Part shown: positions 1 through 6,631 of the stretch, piece after piece | Layout of the letters: each line of letters opens with the position of its first letter | How positions within the stretch are numbered: position 1 is the stretch's first letter | Origin: Gammaproteobacteria bacterium | GTDB taxonomy: Bacteria > Pseudomonadota > Gammaproteobacteria > Steroidobacterales > Steroidobacteraceae | DNA: 12,787 bases | Reading direction: 5' to 3' | NCBI GenBank assembly: GCA_030040235.1 | Contig: JASHUC010000085.1 | Coordinates: 1 to 12,787 of the forward strand | The notes under the pieces: model-generated | What the model was told of the DNA's origin: nothing | The model's database searches: none | What the model saw: only the letters and a program-made list of their open reading frames with translations | Position numbers and translations under genes: made by a program

Positions 1-291
1 CTCGAGCGGCTCGAGCGCATCGAGACCCGCCTCGAGCAGTTCGATCCGCATCTCACCGCACTCGGCGAGCAGATCGAGACCCGGCTGAAGGCAGCGGGCG
101 TGGGCGGCGCTGCGACGAACTACCCGATCGCCATTCGACTCGCCCGCAGCGGGGCGCAACCGGAGGAGCTCGTCGCGAGCTGCGGCATCACGCGCCAGGA
201 AGCCGAGCTCGTTGCGCGGCTGCACGGGCCATCGGGCAATGGACACGCGCTCGCACGGCGGGCCGACCACGGCCACTCTGCGGCCGCGTGA
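1..291 (+). CDS. DUF2802 family protein, C-terminal part (5' end outside window)
   Basis: The reading frame is open from base 1 and stops with TGA at 289-291, giving 96 visible residues, so the start lies to the left. The first 30 or so residues are Leu/Glu/Arg-rich with heptad-like spacing, as in a coiled coil. The conserved core follows: YPIAIRLARSGAQPEELV, then CGITRQEAELVARLH. That is the pattern I associate with DUF2802, a helix-turn-helix-like C-terminal module of unknown biochemical role. In pseudomonads a DUF2802 gene sits directly after the cheW genes at the end of the main flagellar/chemotaxis cluster, which fits its position just before a chemotaxis operon here. The last residues (roughly 80-96) are low-complexity and probably unstructured. 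Family assignment is from recalled motif only. Confidence 0.8.
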   Translation, partial: LERLERIETRLEQFDPHLTALGEQIETRLKAAGVGGAATNYPIAIRLARSGAQPEELVASCGITRQEAELVARLHGPSGNGHALARRADHGHSAAA

Positions 292-305
292 CCACGCTGT
301 TCGCG

Positions 306-327
306 GAAGGAGACGCAAGTCACATTG
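306..327 (+). promoter_or_regulatory. CRP/Vfr/Clp-like half-conserved site upstream of the STAS-che operon
   Basis: The right half TCACATT (320-326) matches the CRP consensus half exactly. The left half six bases before it is GAGA (310-313) in place of GTGA. The centre lies about 26 bp upstream of the sigma-28-like -35 element at 343. It shares the 11-base block GTCACATTGCC with the better site at 6531-6552. It is weaker than that site and would not be convincing alone. Confidence 0.35.
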
Positions 328-351
328 CCTCCAGCCGGAGACTTAAGTCGC
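309..351 (+). repeat. Short direct repeat GGAGAC-NN-AAGTC-N-C, two copies 28 bp apart
   Basis: GGAGACgcAAGTCaC starts at 309 and GGAGACttAAGTCgC starts at 337. A third GGAGAC stands at 371 without the AAGTC part. The second copy contains the 10-bp palindrome GACTTAAGTC (340-349), which overlaps the proposed -35 element. It could be a binding site for an unidentified regulator or chance. Confidence 0.4.
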
Positions 352-369
352 CTGCTCGTGCGCCGATCA
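343..369 (+). promoter_or_regulatory. Sigma-28 (FliA)-type promoter of the STAS-cheA-cheW-mcp operon
   Basis: The -35 element TTAAG begins at 343 and the -10 element GCCGATCA covers 362-369, with exactly 15 bases between TTAA and GCC. The FliA consensus is TAAA-N15-GCCGATAA, so the spacing is perfect and 10 of 12 core bases agree. Transcription would start near 376, about 35 bases before the ATG at 412. That argues against translation starting upstream of it. Two further matches with identical spacing in this window (6577-6603 and the flgM promoter) strengthen the call. Confidence 0.65.
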
Positions 370-411
370 AGGAGACGTACACCGCCAGAAGGCGATCTCG
401 ACCCGTTGCCG

Positions 412-804
412 ATGAAAAGACGAGCTCATATCACCCACCCGCGCAGGACGCCGCGAGTCGCGAGGCGCCGCAAGGCAAACGGCCCGCGCCGCGGCGCCGG
501 CGCCGGCGCCGCGCATGCCCTCGCACTTCCCGTTGAGTGCACCCTGGCCGATGCCGAGACGTTGAAGCTGCGCCTCGCGGCACTCCTCAAGAGCCCGCAG
601 CCCGTGAGGATCGAGGTGGGATCGGTACATCGCATCGACACCGCAAGCTTGCAGCTGCTCGCCTCCTTTGCGCAGGAGCGGCGCGCGAGCCGCCTGGCCT
701 TCGCAACGAGCGGGGACTCCGGGGTGTTCGCTCAAGGGGCGCGGCTTCTGGGGCTCGGCGAACTGCTCGACCCTGATTCGAGTCCCTCGCCGAGCGAGCG
801 CTGA
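412..804 (+). CDS. STAS-domain (anti-sigma-factor-antagonist-like) protein of the chemotaxis operon
   Basis: 130 residues if translation starts at ATG 412. Residues about 38-118 look like a STAS domain: a beta strand LPVECTL, a helix (ADAETLKLRLAALL), a second strand VRIEVGSV, then the signature RIDTASLQLL. In that signature D76-T77 aligns with the Asp-Ser of SpoIIAA, where the Ser is phosphorylated, so T77 is a possible acceptor. Residues 1-36 are Arg/Gly/Ala-rich low complexity and probably disordered. The start was chosen because the sigma-28-type promoter (343-369) lies inside the longer frame that opens at TTG 325; no strong Shine-Dalgarno precedes the ATG. STAS genes often accompany chemotaxis operons of this kind, but their partner is usually unknown. 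The stop is 10 bases before cheA, so the two are co-transcribed and probably coupled. Confidence 0.75.
   Translation: MKRRAHITHPRRTPRVARRRKANGPRRGAGAGAAHALALPVECTLADAETLKLRLAALLKSPQPVRIEVGSVHRIDTASLQLLASFAQERRASRLAFATSGDSGVFAQGARLLGLGELLDPDSSPSPSER
490..513 (+). repeat. 24-bp perfect GC palindrome made of three GGCGCC units
   Basis: The palindrome lies inside the 5' part of the STAS gene and is built from three GGCGCC blocks. It encodes part of the Arg/Gly/Ala-rich tail (about residues 27-34). As mRNA it could form a very stable all-GC hairpin about 80 bases downstream of the start codon. It may be only a low-complexity codon run. Confidence 0.6.
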
Positions 805-814
805 CGGCTGCCGC

Positions 815-2890
815 ATGTCGCTCGATCTCGCACAGTTTCACGACGCATTCTTCGAGGAGAGCTTCGAGGCGCTCGATGCCATGGAGACGGCGCTCTTGAA
901 GCTCGATGTAGCCGCTCCGGACCCGGAGATCATTCACACCATCTTCCGTGTGGCGCATTCGATCAAAGGCGGCAGCGCGACGTTCGGCTTCTCCGAGATC
1001 GCCTCCTTCACCCACAGCCTGGAGACGCTGCTCGATGAGCTGCGGGCGCGGCGCCTGGCGGTTTCCGTCGCGATCTCCGATCTGCTCCTCAGGTCGATCG
1101 ACGTGATCCGGGAGATGCTGCGCGGGGTCCAGCGCAAGCTGCCGGTCGATGCACAGCGGATCACGGATCTGCAGTTCGAGCTCGAGTGCGCCATCGCGCA
1201 GAAGAACTCCTCCGAGGCTTCGCCCGCGGCGAGCCCGGCACCGGTCCGCGGCGGCCCGCGGCACTGGCGAATCGCGTTTCGTCCGTATCCGCAATTCTTC
1301 GCGCGCGGCAACGATCCGCTGCGCATGCTGCGCGAGCTCGCCGCACTGGGCCGGCTCGAGGTGAAGGCCGATCTCGCGCGCCTTCCGCCCTTCACCGAGC
1401 TCGACCCGCAGGCATGCCACCTCGCCTGGGACATGGAGCTCACGGGGGATGCGGGCGAGGAGGCGATCCGCGAGGTGTTCGACTGGGCGATCGGGGAATG
1501 CGATCTCGAGATTCGGGGAGCTCGGGGCAAGGACTCCGGGGACGAAAGCGCGCAAACCGAGCAGGCGCAGACCGTGCAGGCGCACACGCAGGCCACGGGC
1601 ACACCGACCGCGCCGGTCGTCGCAGCGCGCGTCGATACGGCGCATGGCCCCGCCCCCGAGAGAGCCGAAGCCGCCCGGCCCGAGCCCGCCACGAGTCTCG
1701 GCGGAGCCGGCGACTCGGGCTCGATCCGCGTGAGCGTCGAGAAGATCGACGAGCTCATGAACACCGTCGGCGAGCTCGTCATCACGCAGGCCATGCTGAG
1801 CCAGCTGGGACGCACCCTCGAGGGACCGGCAGCGGATCCGTTTCGCTCCGGCCTCGCGCAGCTCGAGCGCAACATGCGCGAGCTGCAGGAGAGCGTGATG
1901 CGGGTGCGCATGCTGCCGATAAGCTTCGTGTTCAGCCGCTTTCCGCGCATGGTGCGCGATCTGGCGCAACGGCTCGAGAAGCAGATCGAGCTGAAAGTGA
2001 CCGGTGAGCACACCGAACTCGACAAGACCGTGCTCGAGAAGATCGGCGACCCGCTCGTGCATCTGGTGCGCAACAGCATCGATCACGGCATCGAGAAGCC
2101 CGAGATCCGGCGCGCCGCGGGCAAGCCGCAGCTCGGCACCATTCACCTCGATGCCTGTCATCGCGGCGGCAACATCGCCGTCGAGGTGAGCGACGACGGC
2201 GGCGGTCTCGATCGGGATCGGATCCTCTCGAGCGCGCGCGAGCGCGGTCTGGTGGCCTCCGCCGATCGCTTGAGCGATGAGCAGATCGACGACCTCATTT
2301 TCCTGCCCGGCTTCTCGACCGCCGTCGAGACGACGGACCTCTCCGGGCGCGGTGTGGGCATGGACGTGGTCCGGCGCAACATCAAGGAGCTCGGCGGGAA
2401 GATCGAGGTGCACACCGCACGCGGTCGCGGCTGCCGCTTCATCATCACCCTGCCCCTCACGCTCGCGATCGTCGACGGCCAGTCCGTTGCGGTCGGGACC
2501 GAGACCTACATCGTGCCGCTCACCTCGATCGTCGAGTCGCTGCAGCTGAAAACCGGCACCGTCAACCGGCTGAGTGGGCGGAGCGAGCTGTTCGCCTTCC
2601 GCGGCGAGTATCTCCCGGTGATCCGCCTGCACGAGCTATTCGGGATCGAGCCGCGGGCGCGCGAGCTCCATGAGGGGCTCGTCGTGGTGGTCGAGGGCGA
2701 AGGTCGCCGCGTCGGACTGTTCGTGGACGATCTGCTCGGGCAGCAGCAGGTCGTCATCAAGTCCCTCGACACCAACTACGGACACGTCGAGGGGATCTCC
2801 GGTGCAACCATCCTCGGCGACGGCTCGGTGGCGCTGATCCTCGACCTGCCCGGGCTGATCCGCATCACCAGACTCCGGGCGGCGGCCTGA
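815..2890 (+). CDS. cheA: Chemotaxis sensor histidine kinase CheA
   Basis: 691 residues, a normal CheA length. The domains run in order. P1 HPt (about 1-110) carries the phosphoacceptor H48 in AHSIKGGSATFGF. A P2-like CheY/CheB-binding region (about 149-235, starting HWRIAFRPYPQFF) follows, then a low-complexity linker rich in Ala, Thr, Gln and Pro (about 236-302). P3 dimerisation starts at IRVSVEKIDELMNTVGELV (304). The P4 kinase core has the N box DPLVHLVRNSIDHGIE (N420, D423), G1 DDGGG (460-464), F box FLPGFST (496-502) and G2 GRGVGMDVV (511-519). P5 CheW-like (about 548-685) ends the protein. All catalytic motifs are intact. It should autophosphorylate under receptor control and pass phosphate to CheY and CheB. 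The ATG starts 10 bases after the STAS stop with only a weak ribosome-binding site, so translational coupling is likely. Confidence 0.97.
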   Translation: MSLDLAQFHDAFFEESFEALDAMETALLKLDVAAPDPEIIHTIFRVAHSIKGGSATFGFSEIASFTHSLETLLDELRARRLAVSVAISDLLLRSIDVIREMLRGVQRKLPVDAQRITDLQFELECAIAQKNSSEASPAASPAPVRGGPRHWRIAFRPYPQFFARGNDPLRMLRELAALGRLEVKADLARLPPFTELDPQACHLAWDMELTGDAGEEAIREVFDWAIGECDLEIRGARGKDSGDESAQTEQAQTVQAHTQATGTPTAPVVAARVDTAHGPAPERAEAARPEPATSLGGAGDSGSIRVSVEKIDELMNTVGELVITQAMLSQLGRTLEGPAADPFRSGLAQLERNMRELQESVMRVRMLPISFVFSRFPRMVRDLAQRLEKQIELKVTGEHTELDKTVLEKIGDPLVHLVRNSIDHGIEKPEIRRAAGKPQLGTIHLDACHRGGNIAVEVSDDGGGLDRDRILSSARERGLVASADRLSDEQIDDLIFLPGFSTAVETTDLSGRGVGMDVVRRNIKELGGKIEVHTARGRGCRFIITLPLTLAIVDGQSVAVGTETYIVPLTSIVESLQLKTGTVNRLSGRSELFAFRGEYLPVIRLHELFGIEPRARELHEGLVVVVEGEGRRVGLFVDDLLGQQQVVIKSLDTNYGHVEGISGATILGDGSVALILDLPGLIRITRLRAAA

Positions 2891-2912
2891 CCCCATGGAC
2901 AACGGCACACCC

Positions 2913-2917
2913 GAGGA
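2913..2917 (+). promoter_or_regulatory. Ribosome-binding site that decides the cheW start
   Basis: GAGGA lies 7 bases before ATG 2925. The alternative in-frame ATG at 2895, four bases after the cheA stop, has only C-rich sequence in front of it. This favours 2925 as the start. Confidence 0.55.
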
Positions 2918-2924
2918 CAGCCGC

Positions 2925-3461
2925 ATGGCTCACAAAGACGGGCAGCACTCGAGCTCCGCCGCTCAGCGCGGCGGCACCGGCGCGCAACCTCAAGCGCACC
3001 AGGTGCTCACCTTCGTGCTCGGCGGGGAGACCTACGGGGTCGATATCCTGCGCGTTCAGGAGATCCGCGGCTGGTCCGCGGTGACGAAAATTCCCCAGGC
3101 TCCGCCCCACGTGCTCGGCGTGCTGAATCTACGCGGCGCGATCGTGCCGATCGTGGACCTGCGAACACGCTTCGCGCTCGAGCGCGCCGAGTACACCGCG
3201 GTCACGGTCATCATCGTGCTCGCGGTGATGTCGGCGGCCGGCCGGCGCGACTTCGGGGTGGTGGTCGACGGCGTCTCCGACGTGATCGATGTGAATTCGG
3301 GGGACATCCGTCCGCCCCCGGAGATCGGCGCCTCGACGGCTGCGAGCTACATCCAGGGCCTCGTGACGGTCGCCGAGCGCATGGTCGTCCTGCTCGACAT
3401 CGATCGGCTGATCGGCGCCGAGCTCGTCGCTGTCGCCCCATCGCCGGGCAGAGCCGCCTAG
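2925..3461 (+). CDS. cheW: Chemotaxis coupling protein CheW
   Basis: 178 residues from ATG 2925 (188 if ATG 2895 is used instead). A polar, probably flexible tail of about 24 residues precedes a single CheW domain. Recognisable elements are VLTFVLGGETYGVDILRVQEI at the start, the strongly conserved VLGVLNLRGAIVPIVDLR in the middle, then GVVVDGVSDVIDV and the closing YIQGLVTVAERMVVLLDID with DRLIG. CheW bridges receptor tips and the P5 domain of CheA in the array. The following receptor gene begins 9 bases after the stop, and its ribosome-binding site overlaps the cheW stop codon, which indicates coupled expression. The only doubt is which ATG is used. Confidence 0.95.
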   Translation: MAHKDGQHSSSAAQRGGTGAQPQAHQVLTFVLGGETYGVDILRVQEIRGWSAVTKIPQAPPHVLGVLNLRGAIVPIVDLRTRFALERAEYTAVTVIIVLAVMSAAGRRDFGVVVDGVSDVIDVNSGDIRPPPEIGASTAASYIQGLVTVAERMVVLLDIDRLIGAELVAVAPSPGRAA

Positions 3462-3470
3462 GGTGTGACC

Positions 3471-6113
3471 ATGAGAATACTCAATCGATTGCGGCTGTGG
3501 CAGAAGCTCGCGGTGTTGATCGCCGCCATGGCGGTACCGACCGCGCTGCTTGCCGTGTTCTATCTCAACGAGACCGACGGGGTCGTGCGCAGCGCCCGCG
3601 ACGAGCTCGACGGGGCGCGCTATCTCCAGTCGCTCGGCTCGGCGCTCACGCTCATCGCGAATCACCGCAGTCGCTCCCATGCAGTCCTCACGGGAGATGC
3701 GAGCCGCAAGGACGAGATGTACGCGACCGAGGCGCAGATCGACAAGCAGTTCTCGGAGGTCGATGCCATCGATGCGCAGCTCGGCGCGCGTTTCGGATCC
3801 AGCGAGCAGTGGCGGCAAGTCAAGTCGGGCTGGATGGCGCTGAAGGGCGCCCTCGATAAGTCCACGCCGGAGGACAATCTGCAACGGCACGATGCGCTCA
3901 TCGATCGGATCGGCCAGCTGATCACCACCGTCGCGATGAACTCCGGCCTCGCGCTCGACCCGGATCCGGTGACCGCGACGCTGATTCGTGCCGCGACCAG
4001 CCGCGTGAGCGATGCGCTCACCGCCATGAGCCGGCTCAACGAGCATGCGATCGGCGCGGCCGTGAAAGGCTACCTCGGCGGGGACGATCGCATCGCCATT
4101 CAGATCTACGGCGATGAGGTGTCGCGGGATCTCGCGGAGCTCGCAACCGAGCTGCAATGGACCTCCAAGGATTCCAAGGCTGCCGTGCTGCCGGCGCTCG
4201 AGTCCGTCAATCGCGATTTCGGGCAGTTCCGCGCCATGGTCGACTCGAGGCTCCTCAACGCGCAGAAGATGGACGTGACCGCCGCGCAGGTATTCGATGC
4301 GGCCGTTCCGGCCAGCGGCGCTCTGCAGGATCTCTCGGCGGTGAGCTACCGCTCGATGAAGGCAGCTCTCGAGACGCGTGCCTCGCGGGCGGTCGGTACG
4401 CGCGATCTCACTGCGGCGGTCGTCGCCGGCGTGCTCGCGCTTTCGCTCGCGCTCAGCTGGCTCATCACGCGCGCGCTCGCGAGGCCGATGGCGCACGCGG
4501 TGCGGGTATTCGGCGCGATCGCGGCCGGCCATTACCACAACCGCATCGAGACCGAGAGCGCCGATGAGGCCGGACAGGTGCTGCGCGCGCTCGACGACAT
4601 GCAGACGAAGCTGCGCGAGCAGATCGAGGCCGAGCGCGCCCAAGCGGCCGAGAACACCCGCATCCGCCAGGCCCTCGACAAGGTCTCGACGAGCGTGGTG
4701 CTCGCGGACTCGGCTCACCAGATCATCTACCTCAACGAGACGGCGGAGGTGACCTTCGCCCGCACTCAGGCGCAGATTCGCAGGACCCTCCCCGGATTCG
4801 AGGCGGGGCACCTGCTCGGGGTATCGCTCGAGACCCTCAGCGCGGAGCCCCTGCAGCAGCGGCGCGCTCTCGAGACCCTCTCCGGAAACGAGGTCGAGCA
4901 GCGGGTGCTCGGCGACTGCACCTTCCGCATTGTGGCGAACCCGGTCGTGGGCCGGGACGGAGAGCGCATCGGAACGGTCATGGAGTGGACCGACCGCACG
5001 CCCGAGGTCGCGGTGGAGAAAGAGATGCAGGCCATGCTGAGCGCGGTGCTCAACGGCGATCTGCGGCAGCGCATCGCCCTCGACGGCAAGGCCGGGTTCT
5101 TCGCGGCGCTCGCGCGCGCCGTCAACCAGCTCGCCGACAACATGGCGCAGATCGTCGCACGGGTGAAGCACGCCGCGGCCGAGGTTTACCGCGGCGCCGA
5201 GGAGATCTCCCAGGGCAACGGCAACCTGTCGCAGCGCACCGAGGAGCAATCCTCCTCGCTCGAGGAGACCGCCTCCTCCATGGAGCAGATGACCTCCACG
5301 GTCAAGCAGAATGCGGACAACGCGGGGCAGGCGAATCAGCTCGCGATCGCCGCGCGCGAGCAGGCGGAGAAGGGCGGAACGGTGGTCTCCAGGGCCGTGC
5401 GCGCCATGACCGACATCAACGATTCTTCGAAGAAGATCGCCGACATCATCGGTGTGATCGATGAGATCGCATTTCAGACGAACCTCCTCGCGCTCAACGC
5501 GGCGGTCGAGGCCGCTCGAGCCGGCGAGCAGGGCCGCGGTTTCGCGGTCGTCGCGAGCGAGGTGCGCAATCTCGCCGGCCGTTCGGCGACGGCGGCCAAG
5601 GAGATCAAGGAGCTCATCCAGGACTCGGTGAAGAAGGTGGAAGACGGCTCGGTGCTCGTCACGCAGTCCGGCCAGACACTCGAGCAAATCGTGGCCGCCG
5701 TGAAGAAAGTGTCCGACATCGTCGCCGAGATCGCCGCCGCCTCGCGCGAGCAGTCCTCCGGCATCGAGCAGGTGAATCGCGCCGTGATGCAGATGGACGA
5801 GCTCACGCAGCAGAATGCGGCGCTCGTCGAGCAGGCGACCGCCGCCTCCCAGGCGATGGCTCAGCAGGCCGGCGAGCTCAACGAGATGATGGGGCGGTAC
5901 GAGCTCGCGGCGAGCCTGGAGCAGAGCGCCGGCACCGCCGCCCGAGCGGCCGCGACGGGCGCGGCACGCACCGCCCCCGCAGCGGCGCAGTCGGAGCGTC
6001 GCCGTCCGAACCGACCCTGGAGCGGCGCGCGCGCGAACCGGCCGGAGGGCGCCACCCGCGCCCCATCCGAGGCCCTCTCGAACGGCACCGACTCCGATTG
6101 GCAGGAGTTCTAG
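3471..6113 (+). CDS. Membrane methyl-accepting chemotaxis protein with HAMP-PAS-signalling domains and C-terminal CheR/CheB docking pentapeptide
   Basis: 880 residues from ATG 3471, which has AGGG 7 bases upstream overlapping the cheW stop; GTG 3465 would add two residues. TM1 is about 13-32, followed by a helical periplasmic sensor region (about 33-312) and TM2 (about 314-335). HAMP (about 336-388), a PAS domain (about 398-510) and a second HAMP-like segment (about 518-566, LNGDLRQRI then DGKAGFF) come next. The methylation and signalling hairpin follows, its tip being [20 protein letters not shown] (663-682). A flexible Ala/Arg/Pro-rich linker of about 60 residues ends in DWQEF (876-880). 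That matches the xWxxF tether motif (NWETF in Tar/Tsr, GWEEF in P. aeruginosa McpB) that recruits CheR and CheB, both encoded downstream. The ligand is not evident. The PAS could sense redox, gas or a small molecule, but I see no decisive cofactor residue. Confidence 0.95.
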   Translation: MRILNRLRLWQKLAVLIAAMAVPTALLAVFYLNETDGVVRSARDELDGARYLQSLGSALTLIANHRSRSHAVLTGDASRKDEMYATEAQIDKQFSEVDAIDAQLGARFGSSEQWRQVKSGWMALKGALDKSTPEDNLQRHDALIDRIGQLITTVAMNSGLALDPDPVTATLIRAATSRVSDALTAMSRLNEHAIGAAVKGYLGGDDRIAIQIYGDEVSRDLAELATELQWTSKDSKAAVLPALESVNRDFGQFRAMVDSRLLNAQKMDVTAAQVFDAAVPASGALQDLSAVSYRSMKAALETRASRAVGTRDLTAAVVAGVLALSLALSWLITRALARPMAHAVRVFGAIAAGHYHNRIETESADEAGQVLRALDDMQTKLREQIEAERAQAAENTRIRQALDKVSTSVVLADSAHQIIYLNETAEVTFARTQAQIRRTLPGFEAGHLLGVSLETLSAEPLQQRRALETLSGNEVEQRVLGDCTFRIVANPVVGRDGERIGTVMEWTDRTPEVAVEKEMQAMLSAVLNGDLRQRIALDGKAGFFAALARAVNQLADNMAQIVARVKHAAAEVYRGAEEISQGNGNLSQRTEEQSSSLEETASSMEQMTSTVKQNADNAGQANQLAIAAREQAEKGGTVVSRAVRAMTDINDSSKKIADIIGVIDEIAFQTNLLALNAAVEAARAGEQGRGFAVVASEVRNLAGRSATAAKEIKELIQDSVKKVEDGSVLVTQSGQTLEQIVAAVKKVSDIVAEIAAASREQSSGIEQVNRAVMQMDELTQQNAALVEQATAASQAMAQQAGELNEMMGRYELAASLEQSAGTAARAAATGAARTAPAAAQSERRRPNRPWSGARANRPEGATRAPSEALSNGTDSDWQEF

Positions 6114-6168
6114 TCCCCACCCCGATTGAGGTTGCGAGGATCACGACGATGACTCACGGAGAACGACG

Positions 6169-6531
6169 ATGGCTCGAATACTAGCCGTAGACGATTCGGC
6201 GGCCATGCGCCAGATGGTCGGTATCACCTTGACGGGTGCCGGCCACGAGGTGCAGCAGGCATCCGACGGACGCGAGGCGCTCGCGATTGCGGAGCGGGAG
6301 AAATTCGATCTCGTCATCACGGACGTGAATATGCCCGTGATGGACGGACTGACGCTGGTGCGCCACTTGCGCAGCCTCCCGGGCTACCGCGGCATACCGC
6401 TTCTCATTCTGACGACCGAGGCGACCACGGAAAAGAAGCTCGAGGGCAAGGCCGCCGGAGCGACGGGCTGGCTCGTCAAGCCCTTCAATCCCGATCGGTT
6501 GCTCGCGACGGTCGCCAAGGTGCTGAGCTGA
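6169..6531 (+). CDS. cheY: Single-domain CheY-like response regulator
   Basis: 120 residues, the length of a lone receiver domain. Acidic pocket D8-D9, phosphoacceptor D52 in VITDVNMPVMDG, switch T82 in ILTTEA, and K104 in GWLVKPF are all present. Compared with E. coli CheY, the position of the rotating Tyr106 is Trp101. GGAGA sits a few bases before the ATG. It lies 55 bases after the receptor gene and directly before a candidate CRP-like site that begins on its own stop codon. It is the presumed phosphate acceptor of the CheA in this operon. Whether it binds the flagellar switch or acts as a phosphate sink or non-flagellar output cannot be told from the sequence. It resembles the CheY2 type of second chemotaxis clusters more than E. 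coli CheY. Confidence 0.93.
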   Translation: MARILAVDDSAAMRQMVGITLTGAGHEVQQASDGREALAIAEREKFDLVITDVNMPVMDGLTLVRHLRSLPGYRGIPLLILTTEATTEKKLEGKAAGATGWLVKPFNPDRLLATVAKVLS

Positions 6532-6552
6532 AAAGTGACGGCGGTCACATTG
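6531..6552 (+). promoter_or_regulatory. Strong CRP/Vfr/Clp-like operator downstream of cheY
   Basis: GTGA (6535-6538), six bases, then TCACATT (6545-6551), preceded by AAAA. Of the 16 outer consensus positions of the CRP site (AAATGTGA-N6-TCACATTT), 14 agree. The centre, 6541.5, lies about 35 bp before the sigma-28-type -35 element and about 90 bp before the start of the exported-protein gene. It also reads as a perfect inverted repeat GTGAC-N4-GTCAC. It is the only well-conserved site of this kind I found. Confidence 0.6.
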
Positions 6553-6576
6553 CCGCGGCGCGACCGGTGTTGCCTC

Positions 6577-6603
6577 TCAAGACTCCGGCCGGCATGCCGA
6601 CTT
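6577..6603 (+). promoter_or_regulatory. Sigma-28 (FliA)-type promoter of the exported-protein gene
   Basis: TCAAG begins at 6577 and GCCGACTT covers 6596-6603, with exactly 15 bases between TCAA and GCC. It matches TAAA-N15-GCCGATAA in spacing, at 3 of 4 in the -35, and at the first five -10 bases. Transcription would begin near 6610 and leave a leader of about 20 bases containing the AGGA ribosome-binding site (6620-6623). The -10 is less perfect than at flgM. Confidence 0.5.
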
Positions 6604-6631
6604 CGAGTCTGACAACCGAAGGAAAAGAACC

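Noticed and set aside
1..36. Three CTCGAG hexamers in the first 36 bases, and the hexamer frequent throughout.
   Set aside because: Explained by Leu-Glu codon choice (CTC GAG) in this genome; not a dispersed repeat.
325..411. Longer STAS protein starting at TTG 325.
   Set aside because: The sigma-28-type promoter at 343-369 lies inside this stretch, so its transcript would not include 325.
1896..1922. Perfect sigma-28 -10 octamer GCCGATAA (1915-1922) inside cheA.
   Set aside because: The -35 position is TGAT (2 of 4) and no gene start follows; the octamer encodes part of the conserved LPIS segment. FliA does have intragenic sites in E. coli, so a weak one is not excluded.
587..2632. Open frame of 681 codons on the minus strand opposite cheA.
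   Set aside because: It is the mirror of cheA codon bias in GC-rich DNA; the translation is repetitive His/Arg/Asp/Leu-rich and shows no domain.
3129..5687. Open frame of 852 codons on the minus strand opposite the receptor gene.
   Set aside because: Same cause; the plus-strand receptor is complete and unmistakable.
6149..6184. 11-codon frame starting at ATG 6149 and running across the cheY start.
   Set aside because: It passes the cheY ATG out of frame without an ATGA overlap, and cheY has its own good ribosome-binding site.
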